Shown: positions 23,601 through 34,223, numbered from the stretch's first letter. The stretch: 64,000 nucleotides of DNA from Thermothielavioides terrestris NRRL 8126 (GCF_000226115.1 NC_016458.1:4870001-4934000), one strand, 5' to 3'. Notes: generated from the sequence alone by a model not told the origin. A program made the numbers and translations.

Positions 23601-25510
23601 GATTGCGCGGTCCCGATCGTCCTCCTCTCGTGTTCTGCGTCGGCCCCTCCTTTCCTCCTCGTTCAACTCATCCACCTCGAGGATGTGGTCGTAGTCGGTG
23701 TCCGTTTCCGGCTCCTCCTCGGGAGCAACGCTGGGCTTCGGCTTCGCGTTCTTCAGATGCAATGGTGCCGGTGGAGGCCTCCGCGGTGGTGGCGCAGGAG
23801 GCGGCGGGAACTTCGACACACCTTCGTCGGGTTTCGGCGACCGATCTGGCAGTCCGACGGGGGGTTGTGGCGGAGGCATCCGTGGCGGCTCGCGGGGCAC
23901 GGTTCGGGAGGGAGGGAGGCTGATGTTGATGGGAAGCTCCTTAGCCTCCTCCGCCCGTTTGGAAGCCGCCTCGGCCTCCCGCTCCTGTGCTTCGTGATCG
24001 AATTGGCCGAGTGCATGCTCGCTCGGCTTCGGCATTGTATGCAAAGGGTCCAGGATCTTGCCGACGGTCGACCGGGCAGTTTCGGAAGTCGCCTGATCCG
24101 CCGGAGGGGTTATGGGGTACGGTGCCAAAGATACGTCGATGGGCGACTGCTTCAAACTGCTGGCCTCCGGCGCCGTCGGGGATAGTGGGAGTTCCAGCAC
24201 CCGTTCCTTTGGCGAAGTCCCAGCACCATCACCCAGTCCGTTCTGGCCCGCTCCTTGCGCGCCTGGTGCCGCTCCGGCAGGTGCTGGGGGCGCTTCCTGC
24301 CCCTCCAAGACCTCCTTCAGCTTCTTCCTGTATTTCTCCTTGTCCTTCAACGCTCGCTCGAGGTCTTTGTTCAGGCCCAGTATCATGGCTCTTTGCTTGT
24401 CAACCAGCCTCCAGAGCTGCGCGTTCTGTTGAGATTGCGATTGCTTTTCTTTTAGCAAATATTGAATGACTGCTTCGGCGCTGCCGGCGGTCTTGATTAG
24501 GTGCGCGATGTCGGTATTGTTCACGGCGCCGTCCTGAGACGCCTTGTTGAGGCTGGACCTCGAAGAGATGGCCGAGATGGCGGAATCTATAGACGAGTTC
24601 CTCGGCGCGCTTTTCGCGGGCTCAGCCCGCTCACTCCCCGAGCCAGCCATGGTCGAGGACTGACTGGACGAAGAGTCCCCGGGAGGCTGGACGGCTACGA
24701 CGGGGTCGGACACGCTGCGGGCTTCATTCGGAAACTGGGGCCTGGAAGGAGACGGCGCCGGTCTGGTAACGCATTGCCCAGGTAGTTAGCCCACTATTGT
24801 ACACGCAAATGCGGCAGCAGCAGCAGCCGTCTTCGTTACAAGGACAGCGTTCCCAAAAAGGGCATCCGCCGCTAATGGCCACATACCCAGGGCCTCTCTC
24901 GTCGGGCGTGGTGGTGCCGGAGGAGTCACTGTTGTAGTATGACTGCTCGGATGGCTTCGAAGAGGGCTCCTCTGACGCCGCAGTAGTCACGATGCGGGGG
25001 ACGGCGGCGGGTGGAAGAGCGGACACAGGGCCTGGGCTCGTGGCGCGGAACGTGCTTGCTTGCAGCGGACTCGGTGCCGGTGTCCGCCTCGACCTAGACG
25101 GAGACAAAGAGACTGGGTCAGCGAGGAACTGACCGGCGCGAGTCGGCAGCCGGCACCACAGCGCAGATGCCAGACAAGATCACGTCGGATTCCAAAGCGA
25201 GCTCGAATCGAAAGCGTCTGAGGGCAACGTAGGCTGAACAGGACGCAGTCACGGCACATTCCTGGCCAAACAAAGCGCGCGCCCAAAAGAAAGCCTTGCA
25301 GGGACCGGCCAGGAGCAGGGAAAGAGAACAAAGGCGGAGGAAAGCCGAATGCGACAGCGGGAGAGAGTCCAGGAAGTGAGAGTGTGGGGCCGGGGGACGG
25401 GCCCGTACATACCTCGTGCTCGCCGTTGACGGGGCCGGCAGCGGGCTATTGGCCGTGTACAGCACTTGTGTTCTCCCAACCGTCGGACTGTCCTGTAGCG
25501 GAGACTCCAT
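20634..25510 (-). CDS. Bem3-like RhoGAP with PX and PH domains
   Basis: Three exons on the minus strand: 25510..25413, 25093..24887, 24741..20634; 1470 aa. Both introns use GTATGT donors (319 bp ending CTAG; 145 bp with CTAAC and TTCCAG). The short first exon encodes MESPLQDSP and joins in phase to SRRTPAPSP. Approximate order in the protein: disordered Ser/Pro region, coiled coil 205-250, long Pro-rich region, PX domain 680-800, PH domain 827-943 (GYLTKRGKNFGGWKARYFVL), RhoGAP domain 1110-1298 with arginine finger in GIFRLSG (about Arg1155) and the LLKMYLRELP helix. Proteins of this group stimulate GTP hydrolysis by Cdc42/Rho at sites of polarised growth; PX and PH bind phosphoinositides. 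The large exon has no in-frame ATG at its beginning, so the upstream exons are needed to supply the start. Confidence 0.9.
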
Positions 25511-27504
25511 TCCAAGTAACTACTCCGTAGTTAACCTGGGGCACGGTGCTGGAGGGCCGGGGGTGGTGGGGGAGGCGTTGCAAAAGGGGCTGGTCGTGTG
25601 TGGTTGAGAGGATGGGCGACCAGCGACCAGCCAGGCTCGCCAGGCCGTCGAAGCTGCGGCAGGTTACGGGGTCCGCTATGCGCGGGCTGGAGGACGGGGG
25701 CTGGCGGCCAATGAACGGGACCCACGGAATTCTTTGAGGTTTCGAGCTTCCGGGGGAAGTCCTGTTCGGCGTTGCATACCACTGTCGAAAGCCCAATTCT
25801 TCACCTTTGACCTCTGCGGCGAGCGACGCACAGCCGGAGCAGCAGCGGGGACCGCGTCGAGAGAGAGACCGCCTTGGTGTTGGAGCCGAAGGTTTGCGGT
25901 ATACCGTAGGTAGCACAGGAGTGTATATGGAAGGCACGGGCGGATACCCATCCGGCAGTGGGACCCTCTCCAGATAATAAATTTTAAGCAGCCCGGAGCG
26001 AGTGAGGGCGTCCATGCGGGCGCTGGCACTCCTCGTCCATTCTTGGCGCATGCTATCCAAGTTGCCAATTGCGCTAGCACTCGCTGGTGTGTATTCCGTA
26101 CACTAAATTAATTCGTAGTATTCCGTACACTAGACGCTAAAAGTCGCCAGCCGAGGCGAAGAACAGACACGGATGCGGGCCCTCTGAGACCGGGAAACCT
26201 GGAAACGCGTGGTCTAGCGTCGTGGGGTGCTGTGTGCGACTCGCAATCCAAAGTCTTGTCTGATGAGCACAAAAAGAGACGAGGTCCGTCCGTCACGCCC
26301 CAGACCCGGCTCCAGTCAGGGCTGGGTTTGCCGATGGCAAGCCGCTGCAAGAAGCTTAGGCCACATCGCAGCTGGGCCCTCGACACCCCTGCCCAACGTT
26401 ATCTCCCGTGGCCCCATGTACCTACCTAGGTACCTGACCTAGAATCAAACCACCTCAGCGTTGAACATTTACACAGAACGTATGCTGTGTTTAGAGTGAG
26501 AAGGCACAAGCAGATAGCGCCTGCAGCGAGGCCTCGCCAAGGAGTCGGGTTTGCTTGCTGGTGGCAACATCAACATCGCAAAGATGCCCCTGTATTCCGT
26601 ACTTTGTAGTGTAGATAGTTGTAATTGCAGGTTGCTCCGAAACCTTCCATTCTCGCACTGACCCATACTGTGTGCTACCGTGAGCATGCGTCAAACTGAC
26701 AGGTGCATGTCCTCCGGATAGCCAGCGGCAAATGTCTTTCGCCCGCAAACTCGGGTACACAACAACACTAAGCTCCTGAAACAGTCTCGCTGTTATGGCT
26801 GGCTTTGCGCTGGCTCTGTTACCCCATTTAGCCGCAGTTCTTGAAATTCGGGGGCGGCCACAAGTCTATGTGTGTCCAAACGACCCGTGTCCCTTTAATG
26901 TCGGGATCCGCACACGTGAGAGTTTCAAAAGCGGGAGGACAGTGTGATGACTTCCGTATGTACGGAATACACAGTACTCAGGTGGTTGCTGAACCCCTCC
27001 CACTAATCTGTACACTACCAGAGTAGAAATCGGTGTGTTTGTGTTCTGTGTCCAGTGCAGAAACAGAGTTGATGATAAACAAAGTACCTTAGGTAGTTAT
27101 CATTTGCACAAGCTTGAGCTCCTGTCTCCGTGTCATTGATTGCGTCAGAGTTGTAACGACTGAATCGTGGTGTCGTCTGACGAGTCTGGAATTGCCAGAT
27201 ACTCCTTGTTAACTGCTGTGGTACTTCAAAGTGAGCCCGCAAGGAGGGTCGCAAAGATCCGGCAACACAGGGAAATCTCGCATACTAGCACTGGCATTCT
27301 TGAGAATGGGTTCTGGCTCCCGTAAATAGCATGACGCAATAACCTTTTTTACTAAACCAATGTTAGCCTTTTGGCAATGGTTCGATCCTGAGGTGTCTTC
27401 GTGGTCGGCATTCGCTGGTTAGGTCAATCAAGGCCGCTCGTCGTTGCGTTGGGGGCTTCCCTCACTTCCGAGGTTGTAACCCCAGAACCCCCACGGAGGC
27501 TGGA
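25511..27504. other. RhoGAP upstream region and start of a gene-free stretch
   Basis: The first few hundred bases should contain the RhoGAP promoter and 5' UTR. Overlapping frames at 25.4-26.1 kb on the minus strand have no recognisable domain and disagree with each other, so I do not call them. Short motifs recur here: GTATTCCGTAC at 26091, 26118 and 26592, its reverse complement at 26960, and TACCTACCTAGGTA at 26419. Confidence 0.5.
26091..26132. repeat. Direct pair of the GTATTCCGTACACTA motif
   Basis: The 15-mer GTATTCCGTACACTA occurs at 26091-26105 and again at 26118-26132, 27 bp apart. The GTATTCCGTAC core recurs at 26592 and 46201, and on the opposite strand at 26960 and 53779. It may be a dispersed repeat fragment or a protein-binding site. 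Confidence 0.75.
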
Positions 27505-27890
27505 GGTTATAGAGGTCCCGCCAAGACTAATTTCGGCCAATTGTCGGCAATGTTTTTACAACGTTTTTACGCAACGCCGATCGCCAAGGCGTTTGCTCTA
27601 TCGCCAAGGGTTAGTTCGCCGGGGGTATGGGGGGCGGCGCTAGCCCCCCGCTAGTTAGGGTTCGGGTTAATAGTTAGGATTTGGGTTAAAGTTAGGGTAC
27701 AGGTTAATTTCGTTTTCTTTTTTTTTTTTTTCGATTTAGTTAAGGTTTCGCGAAGTTGTTTTTACAAGTCTTCGCGGTTTTACATTGTTGATGTTGCTCG
27801 AAGTCGTCGCGGCCCCGCTTACCCTATGGCGATTGTAAATACTTGTAAGCGGTATCCTCCGAAATTAGTCTTGGCGAGACCTCTATAACT
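27505..27890. mobile_element. MITE-like element with 32-bp terminal inverted repeats
   Basis: The left arm (27505-27536, beginning GGTTATAGAGGTCCCGCC) and right arm (27859-27890) are inverted copies with 30 of 32 positions matching. Weaker inverted similarity continues inward (TTACAA...TTTAC...CGCC). The 386-bp body has a degenerate TTAGGG-type tract (27655-27697) and a 15-base T run near 27717, and no coding capacity. This fits a non-autonomous DNA transposon. A target-site duplication is not obvious, because the right arm runs directly into a second repeat. Confidence 0.6.
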
Positions 27891-28494
27891 ACCTTAGCGC
27901 GCCAGGGGGGTGTGGCAAAATGATCTCTGGGACTATTTTGGAGCGTCAAGATATTGAATTGGGGTGATGGACTACCTGGGCATGGGGGACCCAGTTTTTC
28001 TGTTTTTCTGTTTGTCTCAGAGCGTTGCATTCGTTGCTAGGGGAGGTCTGACCCTCTGGTCACATGTATTTAAGTGGGCTGAGCCCATCTTCTTCATCAT
28101 GAAGCAAGACATCAAGCAGTTGTCAATACACGTTCGTTGATACCACGTTGGTGGTCCCTCTTCTTCCAGGAAGGCTGTTGAGCCTCTCCTTCTGTTGTTC
28201 TACCTCTGTCCAGACGATGGGCATTCGAGCTGTTGAGCTCTGACCGCATTCTTGTTGTCCTTTCTTGTGTTTCCGCTGTATCCCACTAGACGCATCTGAG
28301 TCACGTGTCTTCCTCTCGGAAGACAGCCTTCCCACCACTCGATACGCACTATCTTCATCCGTCCAGAGGGACACTGCATTCCTTTGGAAGCTGTCTTGCA
28401 CGCCTGGTTCTGGGTGTGGTGGGGCAGGTTGGTGTGGAGGTTTTGCACCACTTCAATATTTCACCTAGAAAACAGGCGCCTACCAGTCCCGAGT

Positions 28495-29338
28495 TCAAAA
28501 TATCTTACGAAGAAAATAATTTTCAACTAAGAAGATTAATTTAAATAAAATAAAAATTTAAAGAGTAAAAATATCTTATAGTAAAAATAATCTTTTACTA
28601 ATAGGATTATTTTAAATAAATATTAATATTAGTAATTAAAGATAATTATTAATAAGAAAAAGAAATTTAGAATTTAAAATAATTTTAACTAGTTTAAAAC
28701 CAACTTTTAAATATAAGATTATCTTTTAAAATTTTATTATCTACCTATATATATAAAAGTAAACTTTTCTATCTATTCTAAGCCCTCTACCCTTTTCTTA
28801 CTTCTTCTCTCCTCTACTTCTCTCTTCTCTTTTTTTGTCTTTTTTTCTTTTTTTTTAGTTGAAAAAACTGGACTCTATAAAGAATCGAACTCAAGACCTA
28901 TATAATATAAGCTTGCAGATTTACTATTATACTACGAGACTACGAGACTACGATTTCACAGTTATACCTTAGTTTGAATTTCATATTTATCTAGGGGGCT
29001 TAAGCTAAGGGCTATAGGTTAGAGAATAAAAGAGGTAAAAGCAATCTTCTAAATAGAAAATCATTTTCAAAGAAAATAATCTTTGAAGTAGAAAAATATT
29101 TTTAAAGAAAATGATCTTTAAATTAAAAAAAAAGCTTAACTTTAAAATCTTTCTATAGATCTAAGATATATATTATAAAAAACTAGTATAGTGATTGTTT
29201 TACTATTAAATATATAATTTATCTAAGTAGTTCTTGTACTATATAGTGATTTTAGTTCTATAATAGTAGTAGTAAGCATTTTTATAATATAAAGTATATT
29301 GTAAACTAGAAAACTATTTTGGCTCTCGGAAACTATAA
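28495..29338. repeat. Second AT-rich, RIP-like tract
   Basis: Composition drops sharply at about 28.49 kb and recovers at 29.34 kb, exactly at the inner edge of the 39-bp inverted repeat. The tract is rich in AATAAT/ATCTT-type words and T runs. It carries a tRNA-like relic at 28869-28942. Unlike the 4-11 kb block it is richer in poly-A/T than in TAG/CTA, which suggests a different parent sequence. Confidence 0.75.
28869..28942 (-). pseudogene. tRNA-like relic (decayed tRNA gene or tRNA-derived repeat)
   Basis: On the minus strand a 74-nt segment has an exact A-box match TAGTATAATAG (28934-28924), a B-box-like GAGTTCGATTCT (28892-28881) at tRNA spacing, and a six-T run directly downstream (28867-28862) as a Pol III terminator. 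The acceptor stem pairs at only about four of seven positions, the T stem has mismatches, and the anticodon stem cannot be fixed. It therefore looks like a tRNA damaged by C-to-T/G-to-A change. A tRNA-derived SINE head is the main alternative. Confidence 0.42.
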
Positions 29339-29377
29339 CAGAGATCATTTTGCCACCCCCCCCTGGCGCGCTAAGGT

Positions 29378-32184
29378 ATAACCCCACGGAGCGCAAGTCC
29401 CCACAGCTGATTAGCGGTACTTTAAATGAGTGCAGCATGCAGGAGGTCACTTCTGCAGGTACACTGCGGACCACGGACCACATTGCTGTTCGTTCTTGTC
29501 ACAAGACGGAATATTCTCCTGTTTATCACAGTAAATCGCAATGAGTTCTCGCGGATTGAACCAAGTCCTTGGCCACCTGCTCAAAGAATTAAAGGAGCAC
29601 CCCTGATCAGCAGATCTTCCGAGCCCGGGCAGTTTAATCCGTAGAGTACAAACTACGGACACACTCTGTAAGTTTACTGCGATAAGATAGCACATCCAGC
29701 TGATGTTGCTTTTCGGTGCTGGAGCAAGGAAGCAAACAAGCTCGCGTGCCTTCTCTTTCTGGATGCACCCTGTAGAGTGTTGTGTTTGATTCATCACTCT
29801 CCTGCGCCGCCTGAGCATCGATGGCAGGTCGGCACACTTAAGTCACCTCAGAGAAGAACCCTCAAACCAGCGCCCGCGACGAAATGAACGACACCACGTG
29901 CACGGTCGAGATACACCAATCGAGCAACACTAGTGTATGTACGGAGTGCACGACACAGTTATCCGTACTCCGCAACTCCATGGATGGTCAGTGCAACGCT
30001 GCAGATGATGTGGCGCGCTGGAAAAGAGCGGTGTGGCGCGAAATTAAATTTCAACGGCGCTTTGCCAGCCTTTGCCTCTGCAGGAGCCGCTTTTCAACTG
30101 TGATTGGATCGTTCAGCAACAGTTCCAGAATCATATGCAAGTCATCGCCTGTGGACCCTTTCCTGTTGCGCTGCTTCTTCGCTTGGGAGAGACTGACCGA
30201 CAACGGCTCCTGATTGGGCGGCATGTCTCAGATGACTGCCCCTGAAATCCCCCTGGCTTGCCCTGGTGCGTTCAATCAAGCGGCCAGGGCGAGCCAGTCA
30301 GCCATCGATCCTCCAGAAGTTTGACGTTGAGCTGAAGTCCCAATGACTGCACTCCAGACAGAGACAGCGCGGGTTGTTTGGTGGCGGGGGTGCTGATTCT
30401 CGGCTACCGCCGTCTGAACTCCGAAACGGTTCCGGGGCCCGGCCGCCGGACCGCCGAGAAAACACGGGGACATTCAGTGATCTTCAGGGTTGACGGCGTC
30501 ACGGTTTCAGATCGCTACCCCTGGGGCCTGTGGGTGCGCGGGACACAACAACAACAACAACAGACAGTAGTGTACCGCGGTACACTACTCTCGTGTAGGT
30601 CTGGGGTCCTCGAGGGCCGGCACGACCGGGCGTCCCGCGACTGCATCGGGACCCTATGTCGTCCGAACCCGGGTCTGTCTGAGGATCGAGTTCGAGACGG
30701 GGAAGCTCGCGGCACAGGGCGCAGTGCACACCTGGGGTATACGGTAGGTGGGACGAGGAAACAAAACATCGAACTTTGGCTTTCAGCGACCACCCAATTG
30801 CTCGATTTGGTAACTGTTGTGCATTTGAAACGGCTGCCGCCAACCAGGCCAGGCGACCACGCGACACAACAAATGCAGGAACGAGTCGCGTGCCCCGCTT
30901 GTACTGCGTAAGCTGTCGGTCGCTTCATCCCGTCCTGGCAGTGTTTGGTGTGTCCGGAGTAGTACACTACATACCTGAGGTACCATAGGAGGCAGGTCCA
31001 GACAGGAAACGGTTCCTTCGTTCAGGATCCTGTCGGCGTTGGCGCTGTGCTTACTGCGTGCGCGGTGCGGATATGCTACACGCGGTACGCGGTACGCAGT
31101 CCACTGCTTTGACACACATGGACGATCATCTTGCCGGCTCAGGATCCGAGGTCGACAACTTCCCCCCTCGCTCCCCCCCCCCCCTCTCCCGCTGTGCCGC
31201 ATCGATGGCGTTGCTAGATTTCCCGCCCGATCTCGCGGTTGTGGATCTTGTGTAGCCATTGCTAGCATTAACCTTACCCATGCATGTGCTCTAACCACCA
31301 GCACCGCCCAACCCAGCGCCCAAGGGGACATAGCTCAGCGGTGTGGTTGCACAACCTTAATCCGCCAAAATATCAGATGCCGCCGTCGCCGAAACAGGCC
31401 ATACAAGGGACCTCGCCCCATTACGCAGAGCTCGGGCATAACTATCAGATGCAAATCGTGGCGTCTTAATCTCCTGCACGTCCGATGGGACCATCTGAAA
31501 CCAGAGCCGCAGACACGGGCCCAGTCTCAACCACGGCCTGTTAAAGCAAATAATGGCGATAACCCGCCGCAGCAACCAACCTGTAGCAGTTGATTCAATT
31601 AGCGAACTACGCTCCAGCCATTCTAGCCTCTGCCCAGACATTTATGGTTGTCCCTTGAGCGGGCACATACGTTTTCCGTCGGACCCCTTTCGGGTTTGTT
31701 TACACATTCAGGGGTTGCGCTTTTACATCACCCCGAGACGTAATTGAACATTGTGCTTGAGTCCAGGGCGGTGTGCTACAGCAGTCATGGCGCCAACACG
31801 CAGTGCATGGCAAGCCCATCATGGCGAAAATGGCAAACGGAAGGCGCACGTGGACTTTGGGTGCTGCTGGCGTTGTCGAGCCTTCCTCAATGTTCATGTT
31901 CAAGACAGCCAACTGGCAGGAGCGTGGTTGCGAGAACACCGACAAGGACTGAAGCATGCAAGCGGAGGAACGGGGGAGTCCGAGGGTTAGCCAAGGACAT
32001 CTTACAGCATCGACAAGCAGCCACCGGCTCACTACCGCTTTTCGTAGATCGCATCGTTTAACCGTACGTTTGTGGACGCCTTGCATTATTCCAACAATCC
32101 ATTTACGCCTCGCCGCAGTAGCGCCGATACAATCATCCATCTCCCTTCCTCTCGGCCATCAACAGACCTGTCAGACCAGCCACA
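29378..32184. other. Gene-free stretch with scattered short repeats
   Basis: 2.8 kb without a convincing coding frame. Overlapping frames at 30.4-31.6 kb on both strands are mutually contradictory and have no domains. Contents include CCGTACTCC-type motifs near 29965, an (ACA)n run at 30545-30560, a perfect 24-bp palindrome at 30566-30589 and a GTAGTACACTAC motif near 30959. Confidence 0.5.
30566..30589. repeat. Perfect 24-bp palindrome
   Basis: The half-site AGTAGTGTACCG is followed immediately by its exact reverse complement with no spacer. It sits directly after an (ACA)n run. Parts of it (GTACACTAC) recur near 30962 and 46846. Confidence 0.9.
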
Positions 32185-33057
32185 ATGGCTCTCGCAGGTT
32201 CCTTGTCTGAACCAGGAAAACCCATATATTGGACCGACGACGTATGGAACGGCGAGCCAGATGGGGACATGACCTTGGACTTCTCGGGCTATACTTAGAA
32301 AGTCAAGAGAGACGTTGTCGCTGCCTGGATTCCGCGGATGAAGCTAAACGAAACCAAGAAACATCAGGTGAGCAGCACGGCACTCGCTCCGACCCTCGCC
32401 CTTTCTCTCGCGCTGAAAACGGCCCAGGTTAGGCGTATCGTGGCTCGTCCCCGCGCTACCGCGCTCATTCGCCCAAAGGCCGTCTCGGTGATCCTGGGGT
32501 ACCTCCACACGAATAGCAAGTCAACGAGCCCGAGCTACGCCGACCCCCTGTATTATTTTTTTTCTTCTCTTCCCTCCTTGCCACCCCGCTAGGGAGTCAT
32601 ATCCTAACCTGCCCTGCCAGAACTCCCGCGCCAGACGTGGGAGGACAAGCCGTCCTTCTTCACCTACGCCGAGATCTACTTCGCGGCCGAGTACTTCGGG
32701 CTGGAGCACCTCAAGGCGGGCATGGTGCGGTGCGTCGAGGAGCTGTCGCGGCGGGTGGTGGCGCTGGGCGACGAGCCGCACTGCGCGCACTGCCCCTACT
32801 TCCGCGCCGCCCGCCGGGACAGCCGTGCCGCCGCAGCGGCCGAGTGGGAGGCGCAGCAGCACCTGGCCTCGTTCCTCGACGCCGTCGTGTCGGTCGAGGA
32901 GCACCCCTGGAGCGCCCGCATCCAGAAGGCCGTCTACGACGCCGGCGACCGCATGAAGACGCAGCTCGTGCGCCTGCCGGCCTTTCGCGACTTCGTCGAG
33001 CGGTACCCTGGCGGCAAGGGCTTTGCGCGGGCTATTGGGTTGGGCGGTTGCATCTGA
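32185..33057 (+). pseudogene. Broken BTB/POZ-domain gene
   Basis: From ATG 32185 the frame reads toward a BTB-type strand, GDMTLDFSGYT, then meets TAG (32296-32298), then continues KVKRDVVAAW and MKLNETKKHQ as a BTB domain would. A further in-frame block (VSVILGYLHT, about 32485-32515) and a last exon (TYAEIYFAAEYFGLEHLKAG, up to stop 33055-33057) complete a BTB-like order. Introns with GTGAGC...CCCAG and GTATTA...CTAAC...CCAG are visible, but the second does not keep phase. The TAG sits where an aromatic residue is expected; TGG to TAG would be a RIP-type change. An alternative is a live gene that splices out the TAG with a GTATGG donor at 32242 and CTTAG. The C-terminal segment has a CAHC motif and long helices. 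Confidence 0.55.
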
Positions 33058-33659
33058 GCGGGCGAGTGGACGGTCGGCAGGGTACTTGCTTATTTGAGGG
33101 GCGATGGAAGACCAGTGAGTGGTATTGGAATTAGTTCGCTGGATCGGGTTTTTGTTGGCTGCTTAGGCTACTTCATCAGAACAATGTTATTTATGTGCAA
33201 AAGGGAAGGACACCAAGGCCTGTCTTCAGGCCTCTGACCTGGCCAACTTCAAAGGCCCCTGACTGGGCCTTGCGGGACCGTTCAGCAGTGAAAGCTGCAT
33301 TGGATACAAGGAACCTCGGAATCACAGTGTGCCTACTCCTGGGTCTAAGCATATACTCTCGAATCATGCTTGAGCTCCCTCGCCATATCCCGAACCTCCT
33401 CTAGCCGAAAGACAGCAATCACAAAAACAGTATATAATCATGCAGCCAGTCCCATCCAACGAAAGCCTCATGGCCCAAGCCAAACAATGGCATCATATCG
33501 TCGCGCATGTCATCGTGCCAAAGAACAAACCACAGCATGAATCCAAGCACAGAAAAGACAACCTCACCCTCAATCGTCACCCTCAACCGCACACCCCTCT
33601 TCCCCCGACCCCCCCTCCCATACCTCATCCCCCCGCCTCACGCCCCCACTGGGTAGTCT
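33058..33659. other. Convergent intergenic region
   Basis: 600 bp between the 3' end of the BTB-like gene and the 3' end of the minus-strand Pro/Arg-rich gene. It is C-rich in its right half (33.58-33.66 kb), probably 3' UTR. No gene is seen. Confidence 0.5.
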
Positions 33660-34223
33660 TCACCACCTATCCTGAACCCGCACCCTGAACCTCTCCCGTT
33701 CCCGCTCCCTACCCGCCTCCGCATTTTTGGGGGAAAGAGACGGACTCGGATTCCGCGCCCTCCCGCTCCGCGGCAGCCCCTCCACATAGCGAAACGGCTC
33801 CGGCTCGGGCCCCCGCACTCGCACCGGCACCGGCACCGGCACGCGCACCGGCACGGGAACGAGTCGCTCGCGCTCAATGACGACATCCCTCTCCCTGCCG
33901 TGCGACCGGTCATTACTGGAGCGGGGCCGGGAGCGGGAGCGGCGGTGGCGGCGGCGGCGGGATGATGACTCGGAGGGGTCGACGTCGACGGCGATGACGT
34001 CTATGATATCGAGCGGGTCGGCCGGGGGAAGAGGTTTGGGCGGCGCCGCGATGACCGGGGGAGGAGGCGGCGGCGTGGGCGGTTTGACGATGACGGGTGG
34101 GGGAGGGGAAGGCGCGGGGGGAGGAACGATGGTGGTGATCTTGCGGCGGACCTCGACGAGGCCTGGCTGCGGCGGGTCTTCGAGGTAGAGCCGCTTTTTG
34201 TGGCGGCGTTCGCGCGGGTACAT
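33660..34223 (-). CDS. Proline/arginine-rich low-complexity protein
   Basis: The frame from ATG 34223 gives 187 aa. Upstream lies a likely 66-bp 5' UTR intron (34294..34229; GTAAGT to CCAG) ending five bases before the ATG, which supports transcription. The protein begins MYPRERRHKKRLYLEDPPQP, then GLVEVRRKITTIVPPPAP, followed by runs of prolines, an acidic Asp/Ile/Val segment, an Arg/Ser-rich block (SSSRRRRHRRSRSRP) and an unusual alternating PVPVRVPVPVPVRVR stretch. The end is Arg/Glu-rich. There are no catalytic motifs, signal peptide or membrane segment. Arg/Ser content hints at an RNA-associated or nuclear role, but that is only compositional. The first 35 residues look the most constrained. 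I do not recognise the family. Confidence 0.6.
   Translation of the reverse strand: MYPRERRHKKRLYLEDPPQPGLVEVRRKITTIVPPPAPSPPPPVIVKPPTPPPPPPVIAAPPKPLPPADPLDIIDVIAVDVDPSESSSRRRRHRRSRSRPRSSNDRSHGRERDVVIERERLVPVPVRVPVPVPVRVRGPEPEPFRYVEGLPRSGRARNPSPSLSPKNAEAGRERERERFRVRVQDRW

Larger units (their letters stand above)
27891..29377. mobile_element. Composite repeat bounded by a 39-bp inverted repeat
   Basis: Sequence at 27891-27929 (ACCTTAGCGCGCCAGG... to ...GATCTCTG) recurs inverted at 29339-29377 with 38 of 39 bases matching. The 1.4 kb between holds a moderate-GC part (about 27.93-28.49 kb) with a TATTTAAG box near 28067, then an AT-rich decayed tract. The moderate-GC part resembles an LTR/leader region but I could not fix its ends. 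The left arm directly abuts the right arm of the 27505-27890 element, so this looks like nested or chimeric transposon debris. No coding domain is recognisable. Confidence 0.5.

Noticed and set aside
25446..26080. Minus-strand frames of 134-204 codons upstream of the RhoGAP gene
   Set aside because: They overlap the RhoGAP first exon or its promoter in other frames and lack any recognisable motif.
27379..27388. GGTTCGATCC, an exact B-box match
   Set aside because: No A-box at the required distance upstream, no stems.
31331..31341. TAGCTCAGCGG, an exact A-box match
   Set aside because: No B-box or terminator at tRNA distance downstream and no cloverleaf.
30378..31593. Overlapping frames of 120-184 codons on both strands
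   Set aside because: They contradict each other, have no domains, and lie in a region dominated by short repeats and palindromes.
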